Shown: piece after piece, positions 1 through 9,787 of the stretch | Position numbering within the stretch: position 1 is the first letter of the stretch | Layout: each line of letters starts with the position of its first letter | Assembly (NCBI RefSeq): GCF_900129545.1 | Contig: NZ_FQWB01000005.1 | Location: 186,001-250,000, forward strand | Reading direction: 5' to 3' | DNA from: Flavobacterium fluvii | GTDB lineage: Bacteria; Bacteroidota; Bacteroidia; Flavobacteriales; Flavobacteriaceae | Length of the DNA: 64,000 bases | The notes under the pieces: model-generated | Database searches by the model: none | What the model saw: only the letters and a program-made list of their open reading frames with translations | What the model was told of the DNA's origin: nothing | Translations under genes and position numbers: made by a program

Positions 1-1
1 C

Positions 2-1003
2 GGAATTGGCCTGGCACTTTGTAAAGAATATGTCCAGTTGCACCAGGGTAAAATCTATGCCATAAATAATGACTATAAAGGCCTTACCGTTTCTATAGAA
101 ATAGATTTAAACAACGAAATTTTTCAAAACAACAATTATAAGTTAAACTTAGAGGGAGATAAATTAAAAAAGCATCCTATTGTTAACAAACTAAATGAAG
201 AAAATCAAGTAGCACAAAATAATCACAATCCCAACTTTCCCCTGATTCTTATCGTTGAAGACAATCATGAATTAAGGGCGTTTCTAAAAAGTCAACTGCA
301 ACGCTTTTACCGCATATTAGAAGCCGAAAACGGAAAAGAAGGATTGGAAATAGCCTTGAATAAACTTCCAGATTTAATTTTAAGTGATATTATGATGCCA
401 CAAATGGATGGTATTGAGTTACTGGATGTACTTAAAAACACAACAGAAACCAGCCATATTCCGGTAATTTTATTAACTGCAAAATCATCAGTGGAAAGTA
501 AAATTGAAGGGTTGAATTATGGGGCTGATTATTATATTACAAAACCTTTCGATACCGATTTTCTAATGGCTTCGATCGAAAATTTAATTAAGCATAGAAA
601 GAAAATTTTTGAGCAATTACAAACGAATGCAAAAACAATTGCTTTAGAACCCAGCGAAATAGTCATTACAACTAAAGACCAACAGTTCTTAAAGGATATT
701 ATAACTATAGTAGAAAATGATTTAACCAATCCAAAATTCAACATCGATGTTATTGCAAACGCATTGAATATGTCAAGGGTAACATTTAACAGGAAATTCA
801 AAAGCCTTGCCAACATAACTCCCGTAGAATTTGTCAGCGATATGCGCCTAAAAAGAGCCAAACAATTTCTGGATGCAGGTGAAACCGATATTGCAAATAT
901 TGCTTATAAAGTTGGATTTAATGGTGCTGGATATTTTAGTACCTGCTTTAAAGAATGCTACAAAATATCTCCTTCAGAGTATTTAAAACAAAAACAAGAA
1001 TGA
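2..1003 (+). CDS. Hybrid two-component regulator, C-terminal part (5' end outside window)
   Basis: The reading frame is open from base 2 and starts inside a histidine kinase ATPase domain: GIGLALCKEYV is the G2-box region. A receiver domain follows (ILIVEDN acidic pocket, phospho-acceptor Asp in LILSDIMMP, TAKSS, and the KPFD lysine). An AraC-type double helix-turn-helix ends the protein. This order is the hybrid two-component (HTCS) architecture of Bacteroidota, in which sensor, kinase, receiver and DNA-binding output sit in one inner-membrane protein that usually controls a nearby carbohydrate locus. The sensor is missing, so the ligand cannot be inferred, and no polysaccharide-utilisation genes follow within the window. 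An internal TTG at 38 is not a real start. Confidence 0.92.
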   Translation, partial: GIGLALCKEYVQLHQGKIYAINNDYKGLTVSIEIDLNNEIFQNNNYKLNLEGDKLKKHPIVNKLNEENQVAQNNHNPNFPLILIVEDNHELRAFLKSQLQRFYRILEAENGKEGLEIALNKLPDLILSDIMMPQMDGIELLDVLKNTTETSHIPVILLTAKSSVESKIEGLNYGADYYITKPFDTDFLMASIENLIKHRKKIFEQLQTNAKTIALEPSEIVITTKDQQFLKDIITIVENDLTNPKFNIDVIANALNMSRVTFNRKFKSLANITPVEFVSDMRLKRAKQFLDAGETDIANIAYKVGFNGAGYFSTCFKECYKISPSEYLKQKQE

Positions 1004-1267
1004 CAATACAAAAACTGATAAAATAAAACAATCAGACTTTTAATTAAATTATAAAAACGGAACTAATCAATTAACCATCGACAATTGGATTCTTATCAAT
1101 CCTATTGTCAGAAATTCTTAACTTTGCCCAGCCGCTACCAGTGGAAAACGCAGAAAAACATCAATTTATCCTGTTTAATTAAAAAACAACAAAGTCACAC
1201 CAATTACAGTATTATATTCATCATCAATCCCATATACTAGTTTTCTTTTAGAGAAAATCAAAATCAA

Positions 1268-2716
1268 GTGAAAAAAGTAGAAGTCAAAAAAGTGGAAAAC
1301 GAAGCATCAAGCTGGACTATTTGTCTTGAATGTAAGGGACGTGGTAAAAAAAGCCGAGGACTAACCAAAAAATCGCGACTCCTGTACCAGCTAGCCTTCG
1401 ATCAATTTGAAAAAACAAACAGCGAAGGAACACCTCCTGTTTTGCCTAAAGGTCATTTACATTTATGTTCAAAATGTAGTGGATCTGGATTGATTCCTTC
1501 AACTAATCCTCCTACAGCAGATAACGAAAACTACCCACATATTGCTATTATTGGTGGCGGTATAGGAGGCATTGCATTAGCTGTAGCCTGCTTACACCGC
1601 GGAATTCCTTTCACTCTTTATGAACGCGACAATAACTTCGATGCTCGATCTCAAGGTTACGGACTCACTTTGCAACAAGCCAGTAAAGCAATCGAAGGAT
1701 TTGGTATTGTTTCATTGGATGAAGGAGTGATTTCAACAAGACATCTAGTTCATGCCACAGATGGAAAAGTGATAGGTGAATGGGGAGTCAGAAAGTGGAT
1801 TCAGCCAGATGTGAAAACTTCTTCGAAACGTTCAAATATACATATTGCACGACAATCTTTACGGTTAGCAATATTGGAACAACTCGGTGGAAATGATGCC
1901 GTACAGTGGGGACACCAGTTAATTGATTTTAAGCAAGGTAAAGATGTTGAACTCCACTTTCAAGTCAACGGCAAAATTAAGACCGCCAAGGCAGATCTTG
2001 TGGTTGGAGCCGATGGTATTCGTAGTTCAGTACGAAAACTATTAATTGGAGAAGATATTACCCCTTTACGATACTTGGGTTGTATTGTAATATTAGGTAT
2101 TTGTCCTTTAAGCGCTCTCGAAGATTCTAACAATTCTTTGCTAGATTCGGCCACTGTATTTCAAACTGCCAATGGCAATGAACGAATCTACATTATGCCA
2201 TACACATCCGATTCGGTAATGTGGCAACTTAGTTTTCCAATGTTAGAAGAAGATGCAAAAACACTAAGTATCAAAGGACCTCAAGCACTCAAAGAAGAAG
2301 CTTGTCGCAGAACTCAATGGCACGACCCCATTCCTCAAATCTTATCGGCAACCCTGGAAGCCCAGGTTTCTGGCTATCCAGTGTATGATCGCGAATTACT
2401 CAAACCAGAATTGTTGGAGAAATCAGGACAAGCAACTCTTATTGGAGATGCCGCTCACCCAATGAGCCCATTCAAAGGACAGGGAGCAAATCAAGCCCTG
2501 CTAGATGCACTCGCACTAGCTCGCGGAATCTCAAGAGGATGCAGGCCTTTATCCCAATGGAGAAAAGAAGGAATCAGAAAAAGTGTGCTATCTGAGTTTG
2601 AATCAGAAATGCTAGAGCGTAGTGCCGTCAAAGTGAAAGATTCAGCAGAGGCCGCAGACTTCCTACACTCCGAAATTGTGCTTCATAAAAGTAATGCGCC
2701 TAGAAGAAGGTTATAA
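1268..2716 (+). CDS. FAD-dependent monooxygenase with N-terminal CxxCxGxG zinc-finger-like segment
   Basis: The protein has 482 residues and a GTG start. Residues 92-101 are the FAD-binding GxGxxG motif (IAIIGGGIGG). VVGADGIRSSVR is the DG motif, and the GDAAHPMSPFKGQGANQ region is the second FAD motif of the PHBH/TetX class of aromatic hydroxylases. The oxidase domain is preceded by about 85 extra residues with two DnaJ-like motifs: CLECKGRG at 19-26 and CSKCSGSG at 67-74. Four such cysteines could bind one zinc ion. The substrate is unknown; TetX-like tetracycline inactivation cannot be claimed from motifs. The gene stands alone, with 264 bp of non-coding sequence before it. Confidence 0.88.
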   Translation: MKKVEVKKVENEASSWTICLECKGRGKKSRGLTKKSRLLYQLAFDQFEKTNSEGTPPVLPKGHLHLCSKCSGSGLIPSTNPPTADNENYPHIAIIGGGIGGIALAVACLHRGIPFTLYERDNNFDARSQGYGLTLQQASKAIEGFGIVSLDEGVISTRHLVHATDGKVIGEWGVRKWIQPDVKTSSKRSNIHIARQSLRLAILEQLGGNDAVQWGHQLIDFKQGKDVELHFQVNGKIKTAKADLVVGADGIRSSVRKLLIGEDITPLRYLGCIVILGICPLSALEDSNNSLLDSATVFQTANGNERIYIMPYTSDSVMWQLSFPMLEEDAKTLSIKGPQALKEEACRRTQWHDPIPQILSATLEAQVSGYPVYDRELLKPELLEKSGQATLIGDAAHPMSPFKGQGANQALLDALALARGISRGCRPLSQWRKEGIRKSVLSEFESEMLERSAVKVKDSAEAADFLHSEIVLHKSNAPRRRL

Positions 2717-2790
2717 AGAAAAAGGTATCACTCCACAGGTTTTGGGATTGATCCCGATTGATCCGCTATTACAAAACAAGATAAGTTGTA

Positions 2791-2823
2791 AAACAAAAAA
2801 ACCCACTGAAATCAGTGGGTTTG
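2791..2823 (-). terminator. Rho-independent terminator of the tRNA operon
   Basis: AAACCCACTG and CAGTGGGTTT form a 10-bp stem with an AAAT loop. On the minus strand the stem runs into GGGTTTTTTTGTTTT, so it terminates the tRNA transcript just after tRNA-Arg. It may also stop readthrough from the monooxygenase gene on the plus strand. Confidence 0.85.
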
Positions 2824-2827
2824 TCCG

Positions 2828-2901
<74 letters not shown>

Positions 2902-2945
2902 ATTAATCATTAAATTTACTAATTACAAGAAAACTTACTAATTAG

Positions 2946-3020
2946 TCGGGGTGGCAGGATTCGAACCTGCGGCCTCCTGCTCCCAAAGCAGGCGCGATAA
3001 CCGAGCTACGCTACACCCCG
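2946..3020 (-). tRNA. tRNA-Pro (anticodon TGG)
   Basis: The acceptor CGGGGTG pairs perfectly with CACCCCG. The anticodon stem CCTGC/GCAGG carries the loop TTTGGGA, and the T-arm contains GGTTCGAATCC. CCA is not encoded. It is the middle gene of the tRNA operon. Confidence 0.97.
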
Positions 3021-3033
3021 AGTGCAAAAAAAG

Positions 3034-3120
3034 CGGAGAGTAAGGGATTCGAACCCTTGGTACAGTTACCCATACGCTTGTTTAGCAAACAAGTCCTTTC
3101 GGCCACTCAGGCAACTCTCC
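3034..3120 (-). tRNA. tRNA-Ser (anticodon GCT)
   Basis: This is an 87-nt class II tRNA with a long variable arm. The acceptor GGAGAGT pairs with ACTCTCC, the anticodon loop is TTGCTAA, and the T-arm contains GGTTCGAATCC. It reads AGC and AGU codons and is the first gene of the operon, 36 nt downstream of a good promoter. Confidence 0.97.
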
Positions 3121-3421
3121 AATAAATAATAACTTATATTCCTTTTAAGCGGTTGCAAATGTAGGGTTCTATTCTATATTTCACAAATTATTAGCTCCTT
3201 TTTTTTAATGTTTTTTTTACTCCCTTTCAAAAACATTAACAATCAAATGTATAGCCTGTTTCAAATAAACGGTTTGTGTTTTCTTCAAATGAATATTGAT
3301 AAAAGAATATTAAATAATAACTCGAAAATTCCGCAATGGCGAGATAATAATATCGAAAATGTAATTTAGTATTTACCCAAAATGATTAAATTCGCATCTC
3401 AAACAAAGATACTAACCCATC
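3121..3421. other. Intergenic region between the tRNA operon and the thiolase gene
   Basis: This 301-bp divergent gap contains the tRNA promoter on the minus strand (3156-3186). The remaining AT-rich sequence must hold the thiolase promoter, but no convincing TAnnTTTG element is seen close to that start. Confidence 0.6.
3156..3186 (-). promoter_or_regulatory. Promoter of the tRNA operon
   Basis: On the minus strand, TTG (3186-3184) is followed by 20 bases and TACATTTG (3163-3156). This is a full match to the Bacteroidota TTG-N17-20-TAnnTTTG promoter and lies about 36 bp upstream of tRNA-Ser. Confidence 0.75.
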
Positions 3422-4603
3422 ATGTCCAAAAAAGTAGTCATCGTTTCCGCTGTCAGAACTCCTATCGGAAGTTTTATGGGAGGATTGTCCACCGTTTCCG
3501 CTCCAAGATTGGGGGCAGTTGCCATAAAAGGAGCGTTGGACAAAATACAACTTGACGCCAATTTAGTTGATGAAGTTTTTATGGGCAATGTAGTTCAAGC
3601 CGGCACAGGACAAGCTCCTGCCAGACAAGCCGCCATTTATGCGGGTTTACCAAATTCCGTGGCTTGTACCACGGTCAACAAAGTTTGCGCTTCGGGAATG
3701 AAATCGGTGATGTTGGGCGCGCAAGCAATCCAATGTGGCGATGCAGAAATTGTCGTTGCCGGAGGAATGGAAAACATGAGTTTGATTCCACATTACATAC
3801 ATTTGAGAAATGGTCATAAATTTGGTCCTGCCGCCATGGTTGACGGAATGCAGAAAGATGGACTGACAGACGCTTACGACAACAATGCCATGGGCGTTTG
3901 TGCCGACTTATGTGCCGCCGAACATAAATTTACCCGCAAAGAGCAAGATGATTTCGCAATTCAATCGTATGAGCGTTCTGCAAAAGCTTGGAAAGAAGGA
4001 AAATTTGACAATGAAATAGTTCCCGTTGCCGTTCCCCAAAGAAAAGGAGAACCAATAATAGTATCGAAAGATGAAGAATACACAAATGTAATATTGGACA
4101 AAATCCCTTCATTGAATACGGTTTTTACAAAAGACGGAACCGTGACGGCTGCCAATGCCTCCACAATAAATGATGGCGCAGCAGCCCTTGTATTAATGAG
4201 CGAAGAAAAAGCATTATCCCTGGGATTAAAACCGCTGGCTTACATAAAAAGCCATGCCGATGCTGCCCAAGAACCCAAATGGTTTACCACAACTCCTTCA
4301 AAAGCAATTCCTAAAGCATTGAAAAAAGCGGGACTGACCCTAAATGACGTGGATTATTTCGAACTCAACGAAGCTTTTTCCGTGGTTGGGTTGGTCAATA
4401 CCAAAATCCTTGGATTAGACAATTCCAAAGTAAACGTAAATGGTGGAGCAGTTTCTTTGGGTCACCCACTGGGATGTTCCGGTGCAAGAATCATTGTCAC
4501 TTTATTGAATGTTTTGGAACAAAACAACGGAAAGATAGGTGCGGCCGCAATTTGCAATGGCGGTGGTGGAGCTTCGGCAATTGTAATTGAAAAAATTAAA
4601 TAA
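3422..4603 (+). CDS. Acetyl-CoA C-acetyltransferase (thiolase)
   Basis: The 393-residue length is typical of thiolase II family enzymes. Visible catalytic motifs are VNKVCASGMKSV (nucleophilic Cys near residue 90), NEAF, GGAVSLGHPLGCSG (His) and CNGGGGAS (second Cys). It condenses two acetyl-CoA to acetoacetyl-CoA or cleaves 3-ketoacyl-CoA, in the cytoplasm. No beta-oxidation, ketone-body or PHB genes are adjacent, so direction and chain length are not settled. The NlpC/P60 gene follows after 53 bp on the same strand. Confidence 0.95.
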   Translation: MSKKVVIVSAVRTPIGSFMGGLSTVSAPRLGAVAIKGALDKIQLDANLVDEVFMGNVVQAGTGQAPARQAAIYAGLPNSVACTTVNKVCASGMKSVMLGAQAIQCGDAEIVVAGGMENMSLIPHYIHLRNGHKFGPAAMVDGMQKDGLTDAYDNNAMGVCADLCAAEHKFTRKEQDDFAIQSYERSAKAWKEGKFDNEIVPVAVPQRKGEPIIVSKDEEYTNVILDKIPSLNTVFTKDGTVTAANASTINDGAAALVLMSEEKALSLGLKPLAYIKSHADAAQEPKWFTTTPSKAIPKALKKAGLTLNDVDYFELNEAFSVVGLVNTKILGLDNSKVNVNGGAVSLGHPLGCSGARIIVTLLNVLEQNNGKIGAAAICNGGGGASAIVIEKIK

Positions 4604-4656
4604 TTATAAATCATGAGTTATGGAACGTATAACTCTTAACTCATAAATTGACTTAA

Positions 4657-5418
4657 ATGTTCGGAATTTGTAATCTAGCCATAATACCTCTTCGGTTTGA
4701 ACCCAGCGACAAAAGTGAAATCGTTTCTCAAGTTTTGTTTGGCGAACATTTTGAAATTCTGGAACAATTGAAACAATGGTCAAAAATAAAATTGCAATAC
4801 GACGATTACGAAGGTTGGGTCGATTCAAAGCAATACCAAATTATATCGGAATCCGAATACAATCAGTTGTCAAAAGATGCCATTGTTTTAAATGCAGATT
4901 TACTGGAATATATCACGGGGTCTAATAATATGTTGCTGCCCATTCCAATAGGTTCGTCTTTGTCGTTTTTGAATCATGCCGACATCAATACTTCAAATCT
5001 CAACTTTGAAGGCACCAAAATAAGCGGTGTCAAACCCAAGAATTGCTTATTAAACACGGCTTTCATGTACCTCAATGCTCCTTATCTTTGGGGAGGCAAA
5101 ACTCCTTTCGGGATCGATTGCTCCGGTTTTACACAAATGGTTTATAAACTGAATGGATACAAATTGCTGAGAGACGCTTCGCAACAAGCCACCCAAGGAG
5201 AAGCTTTGAGCTTTATTGAAGAATGCGAACCGGGTGATTTGGCTTTTTTCGACAATGAGGAAGGCAACATCATTCACGTGGGCATCATTATGGACGATAA
5301 TTACATCATTCACGCAAGCGGAAAAGTTAGAATTGACCGCTTGGATCATTTAGGAATTTACAATTCCGAAACCAACAGACACACGCACAAACTTCGAGTT
5401 ATCAAAAAAATTATATAA
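4657..5418 (+). CDS. NlpC/P60 peptidase with SH3 domain (YkfC-like)
   Basis: The protein has 253 residues. Residues 1-60 look like a bacterial SH3 fold (LRFEPSDKSEIVSQVLFGE... YEGWVDSKQY). The NlpC/P60 catalytic domain covers about 130-250, with Cys155 in DCSGF and His207 in IIHVGI; His219 in IIHASG is also conserved. Such enzymes cut gamma-D-Glu to diamino-acid bonds of peptidoglycan stem peptides. No signal peptide is visible, which favours a cytoplasmic role in murein-peptide recycling like YkfC over wall hydrolysis. That role is inferred. Confidence 0.9.
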   Translation: MFGICNLAIIPLRFEPSDKSEIVSQVLFGEHFEILEQLKQWSKIKLQYDDYEGWVDSKQYQIISESEYNQLSKDAIVLNADLLEYITGSNNMLLPIPIGSSLSFLNHADINTSNLNFEGTKISGVKPKNCLLNTAFMYLNAPYLWGGKTPFGIDCSGFTQMVYKLNGYKLLRDASQQATQGEALSFIEECEPGDLAFFDNEEGNIIHVGIIMDDNYIIHASGKVRIDRLDHLGIYNSETNRHTHKLRVIKKII

Positions 5419-5419
5419 A

Positions 5420-5449
5420 AAAATCCCGATCGTGAAATCGGGATTTTTT
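5420..5449. terminator. Bidirectional rho-independent terminator
   Basis: AAATCCCGAT and ATCGGGATTT form a 10-bp stem around CGTGAA, with A- and T-runs outside. It serves the convergent NlpC/P60 (plus) and TPR (minus) genes. Confidence 0.85.
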
Positions 5450-5477
5450 AACTTTCAATCTTTTTGACTTTCAAATT

Positions 5478-6767
5478 TTATTTTTTGGCTGCTGCTTCCA
5501 TTTCTTTTACTTTTGCTTTCAAAGCCTTGTATTCCGGCATTTCCAAAGCACTGTAAACATTTAAAAGTGTTTTTGCCACATCGATATTTTTTGGGTCAAT
5601 CTCATGTGCTTTTTGAAGATAAGGAATCGTGCTCTTGAACAAATTTTCTCTTTTTGTTTTCAAGACTGCATAACGTTTCATGTCTTTCTCGGAATTCCCC
5701 AATTTATTCATTTCGTCAATAATCGCCTTTTCGTCTTCCAATTTCAAAGCCGCCAAATTGATATAAGCATTAACATAATCAGGTTTAATTTCCATAACCC
5801 TTTTATAATATTTCTCTGCATCAACAGCATTTTTTGCATTGGCACTAATTACACCCAAGTTAAAAACCAAATCAGCATCGTTTGGATTTTTCTCTAAAAT
5901 TTCGGCAATTATTTTTTTATACGTTTCAAAATCTTTTGTTTGCAAATATAGATTAGCTTCGGCCAAAGCTAATGACATATCTTCAGGGTTTGCTTTTCTG
6001 GCATCTGAAATTGCTTTTTTGGCTTCATCAATTTTCCCTTGATCAACCAAAATCAGGGCAATATTTTTATAAATTTCACCTCTTTTTGAAGGAATCGCTT
6101 CATTTTTTGGCTTTTCATGAGTTATTTTCAAAGCAGCATCTCTCTCTTTGGCAGTATTAAATAAATCTTCTTGACCTGATATTTTATTAATCGCCAAATA
6201 GCTTGTTCCTTTACCCGAATAATTCAATACTTTCAACTCTTCATACAATTTAAGAGCTGTATTATAATCTTTCCCGTTTACATAAGTGGACGCTGCATAA
6301 TACAAGTTTATAGTGTCTTTTTTATCCAATAAATAAGCGTCATACAACTTGTTGGCTCCGTCAATTGTTTTATTTGCTTTAGTATCTTCAATAGCACTGT
6401 TTATCAATTTTCCTTTAATTGTAATAATGGAGTTGAGAGCCAAAATGGAATATTTATTTTTTCCTGAAGCTTTTTCAACAGCCAATAATTCTTGGTAAGC
6501 TTTGGCAGCCAATGATAAATTTTTACCTTCTTCCACTTTTTTGTTGGCCAATTCCAAATAAGCATTCCCTTTTACAAATAAATATTGGGTTTTTTCTGCT
6601 TCGGCAGCATTAGCAATTGAAGATTCGGCTGTCGATAAAATGGTTACCGCTTCTTGAGGATTTCCTCCTTTTAGTGCTTTTTCAGCAGCTTTAATTTGAT
6701 CTTTTTGAGCAAAAGTAGCTACTGATATCAATAATGCCGACACTAGCGTTACATATTTACTTTTCAT
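5478..6767 (-). CDS. Secreted tetratricopeptide-repeat protein, probable Fnr-regulon member
   Basis: The start at 6767 gives a clear signal peptide (MKSKYVTLVSALLISVATFAQ) and a 429-residue protein. The longer frame to 6812 would begin upstream of the predicted transcription start. Helical repeats fill most of the chain. Canonical TPR units near the C-terminus include NPNDADLVFNLGVISANAKN and IKPDYVNAYINLAALKLED, and the tail is Lys/Glu rich. TPR proteins are protein-binding scaffolds, and the partner here is unknown. The promoter has an Fnr-type palindrome in activating position, as for the cbb3 oxidase genes, so an O2-related envelope role is inferred. It lies just downstream of gyrA. Confidence 0.88.
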   Translation of the reverse strand: MKSKYVTLVSALLISVATFAQKDQIKAAEKALKGGNPQEAVTILSTAESSIANAAEAEKTQYLFVKGNAYLELANKKVEEGKNLSLAAKAYQELLAVEKASGKNKYSILALNSIITIKGKLINSAIEDTKANKTIDGANKLYDAYLLDKKDTINLYYAASTYVNGKDYNTALKLYEELKVLNYSGKGTSYLAINKISGQEDLFNTAKERDAALKITHEKPKNEAIPSKRGEIYKNIALILVDQGKIDEAKKAISDARKANPEDMSLALAEANLYLQTKDFETYKKIIAEILEKNPNDADLVFNLGVISANAKNAVDAEKYYKRVMEIKPDYVNAYINLAALKLEDEKAIIDEMNKLGNSEKDMKRYAVLKTKRENLFKSTIPYLQKAHEIDPKNIDVAKTLLNVYSALEMPEYKALKAKVKEMEAAAKK

Positions 6768-6791
6768 AATTTTTGTTTTAGATTTATGTGC

Positions 6792-6838
6792 CAAAAATAG
6801 CAAGAAAAACAATTGTTATTTATGATTTTTATCATAAA
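6792..6838 (-). promoter_or_regulatory. Promoter of the TPR gene with Fnr-type box
   Basis: TTTATGAT-TTTT-ATCATAAA (6819-6838) is a perfect palindrome containing TGATnnnnATCA. Its centre, 6828.5, is 36.5 nt upstream of the last base of the -7 element TATTTTTG (6799-6792, minus strand). The spacing equals that at hemN, ccoS and ccoI. With a start point about five bases after the -7 element, the box sits near -41.5. Confidence 0.7.
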
Positions 6839-6865
6839 TAATAATTGTTTTAGATTATACATTTT

Positions 6866-9523
6866 TTATTTTTCATCATCCGAATCGTCGTCGTCGCTTT
6901 CTTCTGCGTCATCTTCCTCTTCTTCCGCATCATCATCTTCATCCTCCTCTTCGTCTTCAACGCCATCGTCTTCAAGAACTTCAAGAACCGGTTTCACTCT
7001 CTCGATAACTTCCGTTTCGATAACATTACCATCTTCGTCAACTACAACTTCTACCACATCGTCTTTCATTACTTTGGTAACCGCTGCAATAGAATCGTTT
7101 CCTTTTAGATTAATTAATTTAACACCTTGAGTAGCACGACCCATGACGCGTAAATCTTCAATTGCCATTCTGATAGTTAATCCTGATTTATTGATAATCA
7201 TCAAATCATCGGCATCGGTTACAGCATTGATAGAAATTAATTTCCCTGTTTTTTCGGTAATATTCAGGGTTTTTACTCCTTTTCCACCGCGGTTTGTAAT
7301 TCTATAAACATCTTCGCCATCTTCGTCAACTAATTTGGTACGCTTACCGTATCCATTTTCAGTTACCACTAAAATTTGCGAATCATTAATATCGTTTTTA
7401 TCTACAGTAACCATACCAATTACTTCATCCGCTTCATCTTTTAAGGTAATTCCACGAACTCCAGAAGCCGTTCTTCCCATTGGACGGGTTTTAGTTTCCT
7501 CAAAACGAACTAATTTTCCTGATTTCACGGCCAAAATAATCTGGCTTTCTCCATTCGTTAATTTGGCTTCCAATAATTCATCGCCTTCCTTAATAGTAAT
7601 GGCAGCAACACCATTTACCCTAGGTTTAGAATATTTCTCTAATGACGTCTTCTTGACCTGGCCTTGTTTAGTTACCATTACAAGATTATGGCTGTTGATA
7701 TAATCCTTGTCTTTTAGATCCTGCGTACAAATAAAAGCTTTTACTTTATCATCGCTTTCGATGTTGACCAAGTTTTGGATCGCTCTACCTTTGGCAGTTT
7801 TGCTTCCTTCCGGAATTTCGTAAACACGCATCCAGAAACATTTTCCTTTTTGGGTAAAGAACATCATGTATTGATGATTCGTGGCAACGAACATATGTTC
7901 CAAGAAATCTTGATCTCTTGTTCCAGCACTTTTTTGTCCAACTCCACCTCTATTTTGCGTTTTGTATTCCGTAAGATTAGTACGCTTGATGTAACCTGCG
8001 TGCGAAATGGTGATAACCACGTTTTCGTCGGCAATTAAATCCTCTATACTTACGTCTCCACCTGAATATTCAATTGTAGAACGACGCTCGTCTCCGTATT
8101 TCTCGCGAATTTCTTCCAATTCTTCTTTGATCAAAGCAGTTCTCAAATCTACGTCTGCCAATAAAGCTTTCAAATGGTCGATTAATTTCATCAATTCTTC
8201 GTACTCAGCTCTTAACTTGTCTTGTTCCAGACCTGTCAATTGACGCAAACGCATTTCAACAATTGCTCTTGCTTGAATATCCGAAAGATTAAATCTCTCA
8301 ATTAATTTTTCTCTCGCTTCTTCGGTATTTTTCGAACCTCTTATCAAGGCAATCACTTCGTCAATATTGTCGGAAGCTATAATTAAACCCTCCAAGATAT
8401 GCGCTCTTTCTTCAGCTTTGCGCAATTCAAACTGCGTTCTACGAACCACTACATCGTGACGGTGCTCAATAAAATAGTGAATCATGTCTTTTAGATTCAA
8501 CATTTGAGGACGCCCTTTTACCAATGCAATGTTGTTTACACTGAAAGAAGATTGTAATTGAGTGAATTTGTAAAGCGTGTTCAAAACCACGTTTGGCGTG
8601 GCATCACGTTTCAAGATATAAACGATACGCATACCGTTTCTATCCGATTCGTCACGAATATTGGCAATTCCATCAATTTTCTTGTCATTGACCAAATCGG
8701 CAGTGCGCTTAATCATGTCCGCTTTATTGACTTGGTATGGAATTTCGGTAACAATGATGCATTCTCTACCGTCCACTTCTTCAAAACCTACTTTGGCACG
8801 CATTACAATACGTCCACGACCTGTTTTGAATGCTTCACGAACACCTTCATAACCATATATCACGCCTCCTGTTGGAAAATCAGGTGCCTTGATATAAGTC
8901 ATTAATTCATCTATTTCAATATCATTGTTGTCAAGATACGCCAATGTACCGTTGATAACTTCCGTTAAATTATGTGGAGGCATATTGGTAGCCATACCTA
9001 CGGCAATTCCCGTTGCGCCATTTACCAACAAAGTAGGAACTCTGGTCGGCATCACTTTTGGCTCATATAAAGTATCGTCAAAGTTCAATTGAAAATCAAC
9101 GGTTTCTTTTTCGATGTCTGCCATAATTTCTTCCGAAATCTTTTTCATTCTGGCTTCGGTATAACGCATTGCAGCTGGACTATCCCCATCGACAGAACCA
9201 AAGTTACCTTGTCCGTCAACCAACAAATAGCGCATGCTCCATTCTTGGGCCATACGAACCATCGCATCGTAAACCGAAGTATCTCCGTGAGGGTGATACT
9301 TTCCTAAAACTTCTCCGACGATTCTCGCCGATTTTTTGTGGGCAGATCGTGAATTAACTCCCAAATCATACATCCCGTAAAGTACTCTTCGATGTACTGG
9401 TTTCAAGCCATCTCTAACATCAGGAAGTGCTCTGGATACAATTACCGACATCGAATAATCGATGTAAGCTGATTTCATTTCATCTTCAATGTTAATAGGA
9501 ATTAACTTTTCTCCTTCAGACAT
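6866..9523 (-). CDS. gyrA: DNA gyrase subunit A
   Basis: The protein has 885 residues. It opens with the typical [20 protein letters not shown]. The active-site Tyr is Y121 in [10 protein letters not shown]. The quinolone-resistance region reads [10 protein letters not shown], with T82 and D86 at the E. coli S83 and D87 positions. The C-terminal beta-pinwheel blades follow. The GyrA box reads QNRGGVG, against the common Q(R/K)RGG(R/K)G. The last ~45 residues are almost entirely Asp and Glu. Together with GyrB it introduces negative supercoils. The gene is divergent from clpC. Confidence 0.97.
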   Translation of the reverse strand: MSEGEKLIPINIEDEMKSAYIDYSMSVIVSRALPDVRDGLKPVHRRVLYGMYDLGVNSRSAHKKSARIVGEVLGKYHPHGDTSVYDAMVRMAQEWSMRYLLVDGQGNFGSVDGDSPAAMRYTEARMKKISEEIMADIEKETVDFQLNFDDTLYEPKVMPTRVPTLLVNGATGIAVGMATNMPPHNLTEVINGTLAYLDNNDIEIDELMTYIKAPDFPTGGVIYGYEGVREAFKTGRGRIVMRAKVGFEEVDGRECIIVTEIPYQVNKADMIKRTADLVNDKKIDGIANIRDESDRNGMRIVYILKRDATPNVVLNTLYKFTQLQSSFSVNNIALVKGRPQMLNLKDMIHYFIEHRHDVVVRRTQFELRKAEERAHILEGLIIASDNIDEVIALIRGSKNTEEAREKLIERFNLSDIQARAIVEMRLRQLTGLEQDKLRAEYEELMKLIDHLKALLADVDLRTALIKEELEEIREKYGDERRSTIEYSGGDVSIEDLIADENVVITISHAGYIKRTNLTEYKTQNRGGVGQKSAGTRDQDFLEHMFVATNHQYMMFFTQKGKCFWMRVYEIPEGSKTAKGRAIQNLVNIESDDKVKAFICTQDLKDKDYINSHNLVMVTKQGQVKKTSLEKYSKPRVNGVAAITIKEGDELLEAKLTNGESQIILAVKSGKLVRFEETKTRPMGRTASGVRGITLKDEADEVIGMVTVDKNDINDSQILVVTENGYGKRTKLVDEDGEDVYRITNRGGKGVKTLNITEKTGKLISINAVTDADDLMIINKSGLTIRMAIEDLRVMGRATQGVKLINLKGNDSIAAVTKVMKDDVVEVVVDEDGNVIETEVIERVKPVLEVLEDDGVEDEEEDEDDDAEEEEDDAEESDDDDSDDEK

Positions 9524-9732
9524 AAGTTGTTGTATTTAATAAATTTATTTTAGTTTCAAAACGTGCTAATATACACCTTTTTGATTTTTTGAAAGCCTTT
9601 TTACAATACTAATTTCAATGATTTATTAACAAAATTTGGTTGTTTTTTAGTTAATAAATTAAGGAACTTTTAACGTTTTTTCCATTCTTTTTTTGTCAAT
9701 TAGCTGACAGAAGTTCTAGAAAGGAATGATTT

Positions 9733-9763
9733 TTGTTTTTCAGTTACTAAATCACTAAATTTA
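9733..9763 (+). promoter_or_regulatory. Probable clpC promoter
   Basis: TTG (9733-9735), 20 bases, then TAAATTTA (9756-9763), one base off TAnnTTTG. It lies 24 bp upstream of the clpC start in the 264-bp gyrA-clpC gap. No repeat operator of CtsR or HrcA type was seen. Confidence 0.4.
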
Positions 9764-9787
9764 CGTTTACAATTACAACACTATATT

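Noticed and set aside
6813..7130. Ser-rich frame antisense to the gyrA 3' end
   Set aside because: It is the complement of the Asp/Glu-rich gyrA tail, which yields Ser-rich translation by chance.
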